Under the pieces are notes generated by a model that did not search any database, was not told the origin of the DNA, and saw only the letters and a list, made by a program, of their open reading frames with translations. 22,147 nucleotides of DNA. Origin: a virus. The position numbers and the translations under genes are program-made. Location of the stretch: positions 1 to 22,147 of IMG/VR virus record IMGVR_UViG_3300021375_000183, one strand, 5' to 3'. Positions within the stretch are counted from its first letter, which is position 1; every line of letters starts with the position of its first letter. This document shows positions 14,604 through 21,724 of this stretch, one piece after another.

Positions 14604-14613
14604 TTTAAAATCT

Positions 14614-14621
14614 GATAAATA
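14614..14621 (+). promoter_or_regulatory. T4-type late promoter box (GATAAATA), leaderless type, for gp13
   Basis: GATAAATA, spacer GTACT and ATG 14627 give a 5-nt gap. No Shine-Dalgarno is present. Confidence 0.7.
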
Positions 14622-14626
14622 GTACT

Positions 14627-15388
14627 ATGCCAGTAGATCAAATAGGATATAATAACAGAGAAGAACTTGTAAACGAGTTGCAAATACGTCTGGCAGACGG
14701 TATTGTAGACGTTGAATTAGATAGAGCACACTATGATGTGGCTATAGACAAGTCCTTTGCTTTATATAGACAACTTAGTGCAGGTGCTGTAGAAGAAAGT
14801 GCCCTGTTTTTAACAACACTTGAAGGTGTTACAGAGTACACATTACCAGATGAAGTAATGGAAGTACGTAGATTGTACAGAAAAGGTGTTGGTACTAACA
14901 GCGGTGGCGGTACAAACTTTGATCCTTTTGATGTAGCATTTAATAATATGTACTTGTTACAAGCAGGCCAAATGGGTGGACTAGCAGTCTTTGATGCCTT
15001 TAGTCAATATAAAGAAGTTTTAGGTAGAGTATTTGGTAGTGAATATAATTTCTTATGGAATAGGAATACCAAACAACTTAAAATTTTAAGAAATGTAAGA
15101 CACGAAGAAGAAATTGCTGTAGGCATTTATAATTTCATACCAGAAAGTATTTTGTTAAAAGACATATATGCCGCGAATTGGTTGGCCTCTTATGCATTAG
15201 CACAGTCTAAAATGATGTTAGGTGAAGCAAGAAGTAAATATGCTTCAGGTCTTCCAGGGGCAGGCGGAACTATTCAATTGAATGGCGATGCATTGAAACA
15301 AGAAGCAATATCAGAAATGGAAAAGGCAAGAGAAAGCATTTTCCAGAAAGAAGAAGGCAATGCCCCTCTAGGATTTGTAATAGGATAA
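14627..15388 (+). CDS. 13: Neck protein gp13-like (head completion)
   Basis: gp13 forms the neck complex with gp14 that closes the filled head. The 253-residue protein is shorter than T4 gp13 (about 309). It has the family pattern at the N-terminus: N-R-E-E-L-V-N-E-L-Q-I-R-L-A-D-G, then V-E-L-D-R-A-H-Y-D-V-A-I-D-K-S and Y-R-Q-L-S. Later segments include E-Y-T-L-P-D-E-V-M-E-V-R-R-L and N-F-L-W-N-R-N-T-K-Q-L-K-I. The start at 14627 is fixed by the leaderless late promoter. It overlaps the dNMP kinase gene by TAATG, so a nucleotide-metabolism gene is tied to a structural one. Its usual partners gp14 and gp15 are on the opposite strand beyond the accessory island. Confidence 0.85.
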   Translation: MPVDQIGYNNREELVNELQIRLADGIVDVELDRAHYDVAIDKSFALYRQLSAGAVEESALFLTTLEGVTEYTLPDEVMEVRRLYRKGVGTNSGGGTNFDPFDVAFNNMYLLQAGQMGGLAVFDAFSQYKEVLGRVFGSEYNFLWNRNTKQLKILRNVRHEEEIAVGIYNFIPESILLKDIYAANWLASYALAQSKMMLGEARSKYASGLPGAGGTIQLNGDALKQEAISEMEKARESIFQKEEGNAPLGFVIG

Positions 15389-16050
15389 TGTTAATAGGAA
15401 TAACCGGATTTATAGGCAGTGGCAAAGATACAGTAGCCAATATGTTTGTAGAACGTGGTTGTGTTCATGACAGTTTCGCCGCTCCCCTAAAAGATGTTTG
15501 CTCCAGTATTTTTGGTTGGGAAAGATCTATGCTTGAAGGAGATACTGTAGAAAGTAGAGAGTATAGAGAAACACCTGATATGTTTTGGACTAAAAAATTA
15601 GGTGTGCCAAACTTTACACCTAGATTAGCATTACAACTTATGGGCACAGAAGTACTTAGAAATCATTTTGATCAAGATATTTGGTTAAACAGTTTAGAGT
15701 ATAGAATAAGAAAACAGACACAAAACGCACCATGTACAGTAATTAGTGATGCTCGTTTTAGGAATGAGTTAGATTTAATAAAAAATATGGGCGGAAAATT
15801 AATTTGGGTACAACGTGGTGAATTACCTGACTGGTTCGAAACAGCAAAAACGTCACACGAAAACGTTGTAAGCAGAAAAATTATGACAACCAAATACAGA
15901 GACGTACACGAAAGTGAATGGAATTGGGCAGGTTACCCAGTTGATTACATTATAGATAATAATGGAACCCTCGAAGATCTAGTCAAACAGGTTGAAAGTA
16001 TCAGAGATTGGAAAACTGGTGAATTTAAACAACCTCTTAAATTAATATAA
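15388..16050 (+). CDS. 1: Deoxynucleoside monophosphate kinase (gp1-like)
   Basis: It phosphorylates dNMPs to dNDPs for phage DNA synthesis. The 220-residue protein starts with a P-loop I-G-I-T-G-F-I-G-S-G-K-D-T-V (3-16). It shares with T4 gp1 the stretches L-Q-L-M-G-T-E-V-L-R-N-H-F-D, D-I-W-L-N-S-L, V-I-S-D-A-R-F-R-N-E-L and the end D-Y-I-I-D-N-N-G-T-L-E-D-L. T4 gp1 is about 241 residues. It overlaps gp13 by one base (TAATG). Being in a late structural operon is unusual for an enzyme needed during replication, although T4 gene 1 is also next to structural genes. The specific dNMPs accepted cannot be told. Confidence 0.92.
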   Translation: MLIGITGFIGSGKDTVANMFVERGCVHDSFAAPLKDVCSSIFGWERSMLEGDTVESREYRETPDMFWTKKLGVPNFTPRLALQLMGTEVLRNHFDQDIWLNSLEYRIRKQTQNAPCTVISDARFRNELDLIKNMGGKLIWVQRGELPDWFETAKTSHENVVSRKIMTTKYRDVHESEWNWAGYPVDYIIDNNGTLEDLVKQVESIRDWKTGEFKQPLKLI

Positions 16051-16101
16051 TACCACATAATACCAAACAAATTCCGTAAATACACTAAAATATTGTATTC
16101 T

Positions 16102-16109
16102 GATAAATA
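16102..16109 (+). promoter_or_regulatory. T4-type late promoter box (GATAAATA), leadered type, for tail sheath
   Basis: GATAAATA ends 35 nt before ATG 16145. The leader holds a strong Shine-Dalgarno, AGGAGA at 16134-16139, and a small inverted repeat (AAGA/TCTT) just upstream of it. This fits the high expression expected of the sheath. Confidence 0.65.
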
Positions 16110-16144
16110 CATATAAGATTAAATCTTAATATTAGGAGAATAAT

Positions 16145-18925
16145 ATGGCAACTTTAGTAAGTCCTGGTGTAAGTGTAACGACTACAGACGAAAGTTTTTA
16201 CGCCCCCGCCGGTGCCGGTTCAGTTCCTTTGATTGTTATTGCAACAGCACAGGATAAGACAGCACCTGACGGTAGTGGTACAGCCGCTTTCACAACATCA
16301 GCAAACGCAAATAAACTTAAATTGATCACAAGTCAAAGAGAGTTATTACAGAACTATGGTAATCCCACATTCAAAACAAGTGGTTCAACACCTTTACATG
16401 GTGATGAGCAAAACGAATACGGTTTACTTTCAGCCTATAGTTTCTTGGGAATAGCCAATAGAGCATACGTTTTAAGAGCAGATGTAGATTTAGGTGATTT
16501 ATCATCAAGTGCAACAGCACCTACAAATAATCCTGCAAACGGTTCATATTGGTTAGATACTTCAGCATCAAGTTGGGGTGTTTATGAATATGTTTCAAGT
16601 GCATGGGTAAAACAAACAGTAAAACAAACAACAGCATCTGATATAGATTCAGATGGTGTAACACCAAAAGCAAGTTTTGGACAAGACGGCGAATATTGTG
16701 TCGTTTATCTTACAACTACAGGTGGCACACAACCTAAAATTAGTTTCTTCCAGAAACTAACTGGTACATGGAGAAACATTGGATCATCAGCATGGTCAAG
16801 TGCAGTAAGTGGTTCAAATGGTAACTTCCAATTTGCAAGTCATTTAGCAATTCCATCAACAAAAAGTGGCGGTGGTTCCTTAACAGCAGGTGATGTTCAC
16901 ATTAGAACAACATCAGCAAACAACGGTTCAAACCTTGTTGTTAAATTATACAGTTCAACAACTGGACAATTTACAACAGAATCAATTGTTATAGATTCTA
17001 AGTCAGATTCAGTATATACAAACACTTATAGTTCACCAAAAGTTGGTGATTTATGGGCAAACACTGAAGGCGAAGATGGTGTAGCAAATATTACTTTACA
17101 AAGACACAATGGTGGATCTACGTTATCAGTAGCAAGTTCAACAGCATTATCAGGTACACAAGATGTATCTACACACTCTGGTAAAGTAAGTTTCAACATT
17201 ACAATTAATGAAGGAACAGCGATTCCAGTTACTTTCTCAACAGGTGGTGCAACAGCATCAGTTGATAACTTAGTAACTGATATTCAAACAGCACTATCAG
17301 GTGCTAACGCAGTAACAACTTTTGCAAATACAGTATCAGCATCTAACGACGGTGGTAAAATTACTTTTACAACAAGTACAGGTAAAGATATTAAAATAGC
17401 AGATGGTAATGTTTCAGGATATGGTTCCGCAAACATTAATATTACTGCTGGTACATACAGTAACTTTAAAAACCTAAGTTTCACAGCAAGTGCAACAACA
17501 CTTACAGGTGCGGCTACAGAGGGCGACCTTTGGTATGATAACAACATTTCTAATACAAACGTTGATATTTTATATCAAAACAGTGGTGCATGGGCAACAT
17601 ACAGTGGTGATGTACAATTCGCGGCTTCACAGCCAACTAAACAATCAAACGGTTCTAGTTCTTTATCAACTGGAGATTTATGGATCGATAGTAGTGATTT
17701 AGAAAATTTCCCTAAAATTTACAAATATAGTGCCGCAGGTGCGTTTGTATTAGTAGACAATGCAGACCAAGTAACTTCTGACGGTATAGTATTTGGAGAC
17801 TTTAGAGCAAGTAGCGGTGGTAGTTTAATATCAACAGCAAACGGATTGCCAAATCCTGCACTATATCCAAGTGGTATGTTAGCATGGAACAAAATGGCTT
17901 CTGTTGGTAATGTTAAAAAGTATGACGCAACTAACAGTTTATGGAAAGACCATAGTGGAAACAAAAACGATGGTTCACCTTACATGATGCGTAAAGCTCA
18001 AAGACAAGTTATTGTTACAGCACTTCAAAGTGCCATTACAGCAAGTTCAGAAATCAGAAACGAAACAAATAGATTTAATCTAGTTGCATGTCCTGGTTAT
18101 GCAGAACTTATGGATGAGATGATTACTTTAAGTACAGATAGAAAAAATACTGCATTCGTAGTTGGTGATGCACCACTAAGATTAGCGGCTGATTCTACAA
18201 GTACGGCGGCTTGGGCAAACAATACAGCAGTTGCAGATGTAAATGGCGAAGACGGACTTGTTAGTTCATCACCATATGCGGCTGTATACTACCCACATGG
18301 TTTAGCAACAAACTTAGACGGCACAAATGTTATGGTTCCAGCAAGTTATATGGCTTTAAGAACTATTGCATTTAACGACCAAGTGGCTTTCCCATGGTTT
18401 GCACCAGCAGGATTCCAAAGAGGATTAGTAAACAACGTTTCAAGTGTTGGATATTTAGATTCAGCAACAAGTGAATTTGAAGCGGTTGCATTAAGTGAAG
18501 GACAAAGAGATAGTCTTTACAGTAACAAAGTTAATCCAATTGGGAACTTCCCAGGAAGAGGTATCGCTATATTTGGACAAAAAACTCTTAACCCAACAGC
18601 AAGTGCATTGGATAGAGTTAATGTTGCACGTTTAGTGGTTTATATCAGAGAAAGAATGGATGACATTGTTAAGCCATTCTTGTTTGAACCAAACGACGAA
18701 GTAACAAGAGCAAATGCCAAAACAGTAATAGACAGATTCCTTGGACAATTAGTTGCACAAAGAGGTTTATTTGACTTTATCACAGTTTGTGATACTACAA
18801 ATAATACGGCGGCTAGAATAGATAACAATCAATTGTATATAGATGTAGCAATACAACCTGTTAAAGCAGTTGAATTTATTTATATTCCAATTAGAATCCA
18901 AAATACATTGGGCTCAACAGCATAA
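16145..18925 (+). CDS. 18: Tail sheath protein gp18-like, with large repetitive insertion
   Basis: The contractile sheath subunit. The N-terminus (M-A-T-L-V-S-P-G-V-S-V, then A-Y-S-F-L-G-I-A-N-R-A-Y-V-L-R-A) and the C-terminal ~300 residues (F-P-W-F-A-P-A-G-F-Q-R-G, N-P-I-G-N-F-P-G-R-G, V-Y-I-R-E-R-M-D-D-I) are clear gp18 signatures. At 926 residues it is much longer than T4 gp18 (659). The surplus, about 120-610, is a Ser/Thr/Gly-rich insertion with up to seven G-D-x-W-type modules. It also has a segment at ~333-440 that looks like a flagellin-hook-like fold (I-N-E-G-T-A-I-P-V-T, S-N-D-G-G-K-I-T-F). The insertion probably sits on the outer surface of the sheath, where T4 gp18 also carries its variable domains. 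It has its own promoter, strong AGGAGA site and terminator. Confidence 0.95.
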   Translation: MATLVSPGVSVTTTDESFYAPAGAGSVPLIVIATAQDKTAPDGSGTAAFTTSANANKLKLITSQRELLQNYGNPTFKTSGSTPLHGDEQNEYGLLSAYSFLGIANRAYVLRADVDLGDLSSSATAPTNNPANGSYWLDTSASSWGVYEYVSSAWVKQTVKQTTASDIDSDGVTPKASFGQDGEYCVVYLTTTGGTQPKISFFQKLTGTWRNIGSSAWSSAVSGSNGNFQFASHLAIPSTKSGGGSLTAGDVHIRTTSANNGSNLVVKLYSSTTGQFTTESIVIDSKSDSVYTNTYSSPKVGDLWANTEGEDGVANITLQRHNGGSTLSVASSTALSGTQDVSTHSGKVSFNITINEGTAIPVTFSTGGATASVDNLVTDIQTALSGANAVTTFANTVSASNDGGKITFTTSTGKDIKIADGNVSGYGSANINITAGTYSNFKNLSFTASATTLTGAATEGDLWYDNNISNTNVDILYQNSGAWATYSGDVQFAASQPTKQSNGSSSLSTGDLWIDSSDLENFPKIYKYSAAGAFVLVDNADQVTSDGIVFGDFRASSGGSLISTANGLPNPALYPSGMLAWNKMASVGNVKKYDATNSLWKDHSGNKNDGSPYMMRKAQRQVIVTALQSAITASSEIRNETNRFNLVACPGYAELMDEMITLSTDRKNTAFVVGDAPLRLAADSTSTAAWANNTAVADVNGEDGLVSSSPYAAVYYPHGLATNLDGTNVMVPASYMALRTIAFNDQVAFPWFAPAGFQRGLVNNVSSVGYLDSATSEFEAVALSEGQRDSLYSNKVNPIGNFPGRGIAIFGQKTLNPTASALDRVNVARLVVYIRERMDDIVKPFLFEPNDEVTRANAKTVIDRFLGQLVAQRGLFDFITVCDTTNNTAARIDNNQLYIDVAIQPVKAVEFIYIPIRIQNTLGSTA
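16538..17965 (+). repeat. Degenerate protein repeats in the gp18 insertion (G-D-x-W / Y-x-x-x-x-W modules)
   Basis: Up to seven imperfect modules of 25-33 residues at about residues 132-155, 181-212, 248-280, 300-330, 459-488, 509-538 and 575-607. The core is G-D/S-L/Y-W-x-D/N-T/S, a variable stretch, then a strand like I-Y-K-Y or I-L-Y-Q, then S-G-A-W. The best examples are E-G-D-L-W-Y-D-N ... Y-Q-N-S-G-A-W and T-G-D-L-W-I-D-S ... I-Y-K-Y. Single copies occur in gp14 and gp15. The repeats are at protein level; DNA identity is low. Confidence 0.55.
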
Positions 18926-18945
18926 GTTTAACAACTTAAACATTT

Positions 18946-18971
18946 AAAGGGCAGTTTTTCTGCCCTTTTTT
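18946..18971 (+). terminator. Rho-independent terminator after gp18
   Basis: A perfect 9-bp stem AAAGGGCAG/CTGCCCTTT (18946-18954, 18960-18968) with a TTTTT loop and a run of T after it. It lies 20 nt past the gp18 stop and should separate sheath mRNA from gp19, which has its own promoter. It is the only clear intrinsic terminator I see in the window. Confidence 0.93.
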
Positions 18972-19014
18972 GTATCAGAATTAAAACTAGAGTTAATTAA
19001 ATTGACCCAAAGAT

Positions 19015-19022
19015 GATAAATA
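19015..19022 (+). promoter_or_regulatory. T4-type late promoter box (GATAAATA), leadered type, for tail tube
   Basis: GATAAATA ends 39 nt before ATG 19062. The Shine-Dalgarno GGAG is at 19052-19055. It follows the gp18 terminator directly, making gp19 the first gene of a new transcription unit. Confidence 0.6.
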
Positions 19023-19061
19023 TTCGTATAATTAGTTCATAAAGAACAAATGGAGTAAAAA

Positions 19062-19703
19062 ATGGCAACATCATCAGCAACAACAGAAACAAAAAGTAAG
19101 TTTGGTGTACCTACAGGAACTGGTACTTCTGGCATCTTAATGCCTAAATTAAAGTATAGATTCCGTGTAAGTTTTCTAAACAACTTTGGTGGTTCAACTA
19201 ATACTGTTTCACTGACACAGAATGTTCAAAGTGTGGTAAGACCTAAAATAAATTATGAGGAAGTAGTTATTGACAGTTATAACTCAAGAACTTATTTACA
19301 AGGTAAACATACTTGGGACCCGATCTCAGTGACAGTTAGGGATGATATACAAAATAAGGTTGCTAAGTTAGTAGGTGCTCAGGTACAAAGACAACTTAAC
19401 CATTTCCAACAAACAACACCAGCCGCAGGTTCCGACTATAAGTTTGATATGCAAATTGAAGTATTAGACGGTGTTAATGCAGGTGCTAGTGAAGTTTGGT
19501 TCCTTGAAGGATGCTTCTTAACACAATCAGATTACAGTGATTCTGACTATAGTGCAAACGATCAAGTCACAATTACTATGATGATACGTTATGATAACGC
19601 AACACACTTCCAAGGCGACAATGATGTTAATGGAAGAGTTGAAGCGGGTAATCCGTTCCCTGATGATAACACACTAGCAGATAATAGCGGCGTTATTGTA
19701 TAA
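19062..19703 (+). CDS. 19: Tail tube protein gp19-like
   Basis: The subunit of the inner tail tube through which DNA passes. The 213-residue protein is longer than T4 gp19 (163). The core has M-P-K-L-K-Y-R-F-R-V-S-F, then V-Q-S-V-V-R-P-K-I-N-Y-E-E-V, Y-L-Q-G-K-H-T-W-D-P-I-S-V-T-V-R-D-D and G-A-S-E-V-W-F-L-E-G-C-F-L, all typical of phage tail tubes. The N-terminal 20 residues are Ser/Thr-rich and the C-terminal tail is acidic. Position right after the sheath gene, as in T4, supports the call. An inverted repeat at its stop codon may protect the mRNA end or reduce read-through into the next gene. Confidence 0.9.
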   Translation: MATSSATTETKSKFGVPTGTGTSGILMPKLKYRFRVSFLNNFGGSTNTVSLTQNVQSVVRPKINYEEVVIDSYNSRTYLQGKHTWDPISVTVRDDIQNKVAKLVGAQVQRQLNHFQQTTPAAGSDYKFDMQIEVLDGVNAGASEVWFLEGCFLTQSDYSDSDYSANDQVTITMMIRYDNATHFQGDNDVNGRVEAGNPFPDDNTLADNSGVIV

Positions 19704-19708
19704 TAACG
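19691..19708 (+). other. Small hairpin at the gp19 stop codon
   Basis: CGTTATT-GTAT-AATAACG forms a 7-bp stem with a 4-nt loop that includes the gp19 stop. It ends on the first G of the GGAG ribosome binding site (19708-19711) of the next gene. No T-run follows, so it is not a terminator. It may protect the 3' end or limit translation of the GTG-start gene downstream. Confidence 0.4.
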
Positions 19709-19718
19709 GAGTACTCTA

Positions 19719-20810
19719 GTGAAATATACACGTTTTACTGGTAAAAATACAGTAGACAATTTTTATGCTAGAGACTTTAGGAATAACTACAGGTTTAGGC
19801 CAGAAGTTAATCCTCCTAGACAGCAGTTTCAGGGATATGTAAATTTCATATTCAACAGAAACGTGTTACAGTTATTAGGTAATGAGAATCTAACATTTAA
19901 AACGAGTATGAGCAGTTTGGTAAGAACTGCTCAACTTCCTGCGGTCGACTTCAATTTAATTGAAAAAAATAATTATAATAAAAAGCGAAATGTTACAACA
20001 GGAGTAACTTATTCACCTGTGGATATCACAGTTTTTGATACAGTAAATAATGAATGGCTTACTGTTTTAATGAAATACTTTGCATATCTACACATGGACC
20101 CAAGAAATAAAAATAAGTTTGGCGACAGAGATATAAATTTTTTTAATCCAATGGCAGAAGAGTTAGCAGGAAGTAATTTTGGAGCAGGTTCTAATTTTAA
20201 TAGTAATGAAGCAGGTATAAATTTACAAGTAGATCAACACTTTTTTGAACGTATAGATTATATTTTATATGCTGGTGGCAAGGGTGTACAGTACAGTTTA
20301 ATGAAACCAATGATTAAATCCTTTGCACCAAAAAATATAGATTATGCTTCAAGCGATTTTATGGAATTTAATTTAAATTTAGTTTATGAAAACTTTACTA
20401 CATTTGATATTGTAAACTTTGATTTAGCAAAGGTAGATTTAGATAGATTTGAGGACATAGGTGACTTTACTATTCCTGGTGAAGAAAATCTTAAACCACT
20501 TGCATTAGAAGAAGAAACAGATTTTGCATTCCTTGGTAATAGATCAGGAAACAATCTTCCTGGTATAGGAACAAGGCCTAGATCTGCACAACCATTACAA
20601 GGTCCTAGTGACCCTATAGGAGATTGGTTAGATGATAATTTGGGAGAAACAATAGGTGGATTTGTAGGAGATGCTCTTAACAATGTAGTAGCAGTAAAAC
20701 CAACTTATGGTGATTGGAAACAAAAAATTGAAAACGATTTAATAGACGGATTAACTAGTGGGATAGTTGATGCTGTTACTAGACCTGATTCAGATAGCGG
20801 AGGTAGTTAA
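19719..20810 (+). CDS. Tail-tube-fold protein (baseplate tube initiator gp54/gp48-like or second tube paralogue)
   Basis: A 363-residue protein whose middle part follows the tail-tube layout: F-Q-G-Y-V-N-F-I-F-N-R-N-V-L (38-51), V-R-T-A-Q-L-P-A-V-D-F (67-77), V-T-Y-S-P-V-D-I-T-V-F-D-T (95-107), then E-W-L-T-V-L-M-K-Y. The C-terminal ~120 residues are Gly/Asp/Pro-rich and unlike the tube. Its position after gp19 and its size suggest a baseplate protein that starts or caps the tube (T4 gp54 or gp48), but a specialised tube subunit is possible. It starts with GTG at 19719 behind GGAG (19708-19711), which overlaps the gp19 hairpin, so lower expression than gp19 is expected. It ends in a TAATG overlap with the next gene. 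Confidence 0.6.
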   Translation: MKYTRFTGKNTVDNFYARDFRNNYRFRPEVNPPRQQFQGYVNFIFNRNVLQLLGNENLTFKTSMSSLVRTAQLPAVDFNLIEKNNYNKKRNVTTGVTYSPVDITVFDTVNNEWLTVLMKYFAYLHMDPRNKNKFGDRDINFFNPMAEELAGSNFGAGSNFNSNEAGINLQVDQHFFERIDYILYAGGKGVQYSLMKPMIKSFAPKNIDYASSDFMEFNLNLVYENFTTFDIVNFDLAKVDLDRFEDIGDFTIPGEENLKPLALEEETDFAFLGNRSGNNLPGIGTRPRSAQPLQGPSDPIGDWLDDNLGETIGGFVGDALNNVVAVKPTYGDWKQKIENDLIDGLTSGIVDAVTRPDSDSGGS

Positions 20811-21244
20811 TGAGTACATCTCTATATGAAACATTTGGAAGTGAAATTAATTACAAATTTACTGCAGGTAAACTAGAAGCATATTTAGAAAATGCTAGTA
20901 TAAAATTTCCTCTTCCAGAAGCAAGTTCAGAAATACTTGCTGAGTTGGCAAAAGTTAAAGAAGTTGCAATAGACCCTCAAAAATTAGATGTTGTAAAAAC
21001 CAAACTTATTGATATAGGATTTGGTAAATCAAATGCTAATGCTATGGCAAAGGTATTAATACAAATTTCTAAAGTACAAAACATAGACCCAACGGCATAC
21101 TTTGATATGAATGCAGATACATTAAAATTAAGTGTTGATGCTTTTGAGGCCATGAATGCTATTCGACCTGCAGGTAATAAAGTTGATCTAAAAACACCTT
21201 TAGTAAATTCAAGAAGTAAAGTCGCCAAATTAATTAAGGCCTAA
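20810..21244 (+). CDS. Hypothetical helical protein, 144 aa
   Basis: Not recognised. The protein is predicted largely alpha-helical, with Ala/Lys-rich segments such as I-L-A-E-L-A-K-V-K-E-V and A-M-A-K-V-L-I-Q-I-S-K-V. It has no Cys, Trp or membrane segment. Its start is firm: GGAGG (20799-20803) lies 6 nt before the ATG, which shares a base with the stop of the gene upstream. The next gene starts one base after its stop. Lying between a tube-fold baseplate gene and head-completion gp4, it is most likely a small structural or chaperone protein; that is inferred from position only. Confidence 0.75.
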   Translation: MSTSLYETFGSEINYKFTAGKLEAYLENASIKFPLPEASSEILAELAKVKEVAIDPQKLDVVKTKLIDIGFGKSNANAMAKVLIQISKVQNIDPTAYFDMNADTLKLSVDAFEAMNAIRPAGNKVDLKTPLVNSRSKVAKLIKA

Positions 21245-21245
21245 T

Positions 21246-21716
21246 ATGGGCAAATTCGCTACAGGAAAATACGAAGTAGTCAACATTGATAAATTTGTTG
21301 GTAATAGAAATCCTACCTATAGAAGTAGTTGGGAATTAGCATTTATGAGAATGTGCGATAGTCACCCGAACATAACTAAATGGGCAAGTGAAAATGTAAA
21401 GATACCATATCGAAACCCTGTATCAGGAAATTATACAAATTATGTTCCAGACTTTATGATACAGTATATTGACAAAAATGAAACTCCACATGTAGAATTA
21501 ATAGAGATTAAACCTCGTAATCAAACTACAATGGAAAGTGCTAGATCACAGGGACAAAAACTTCAAACAGTAATAAATGCGGCTAAGTGGACAGCGGCAC
21601 AAGAGTGGTGTAAACGTAAAGGCATACGATTTAAAGTAATCAACGAAGATCAAATATTTTCTAATAAGAAACCTCGTAAGGCGAAAAAAAGAATTTCTAA
21701 GCCTAGAATCAAATAA
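21246..21716 (+). CDS. 4: Head completion protein gp4 (gp50)-like, PD-(D/E)XK nuclease fold
   Basis: T4 gp4 is needed to finish the filled head before tail joining. The 156-residue length matches T4 gp4 (150). Shared stretches are Y-R-S-S-W-E-L-A-F-M (25-34), I-P-Y-R-N-P-V-S-G (53-61), Y-V-P-D-F-M-I (66-72) and V-E-L-I-E-I-K-P-R-N-Q-T (83-94). Glu30, Asp69 and E87-x-K89 form a PD-(D/E)XK nuclease-type active site, suggesting trimming of DNA ends. The C-terminus is Lys/Arg-rich (K-K-P-R-K-A-K-K-R), consistent with DNA binding. It starts one base after the preceding stop with no clear Shine-Dalgarno. Its stop lies inside the promoter of gp16. Confidence 0.88.
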   Translation: MGKFATGKYEVVNIDKFVGNRNPTYRSSWELAFMRMCDSHPNITKWASENVKIPYRNPVSGNYTNYVPDFMIQYIDKNETPHVELIEIKPRNQTTMESARSQGQKLQTVINAAKWTAAQEWCKRKGIRFKVINEDQIFSNKKPRKAKKRISKPRIK

Positions 21717-21719
21717 ATA
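21712..21719 (+). promoter_or_regulatory. T4-type late promoter box (AATAAATA), leaderless type, for small terminase
   Basis: AATAAATA, spacer GTAAT and ATG 21725 give a 5-nt gap. The gp4 stop codon (21714-21716) is inside the box. No Shine-Dalgarno precedes the start. Confidence 0.7.
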
Positions 21720-21724
21720 GTAAT

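Noticed and set aside
16115-16130. Inverted repeat in the gp18 leader as a terminator or riboswitch
   Set aside because: Only four or five AT base pairs with no T-run; too weak for more than a mention.
17284-17964. Open frames on both strands inside gp18
   Set aside because: They are shadows of the Ser/Thr-rich sheath coding sequence with no promoter, ribosome binding site or recognisable protein.
16538-17965. Repeats in gp18 as a CRISPR or DNA-level tandem array
   Set aside because: Similarity is at protein level only, with uneven spacing and poor DNA identity.
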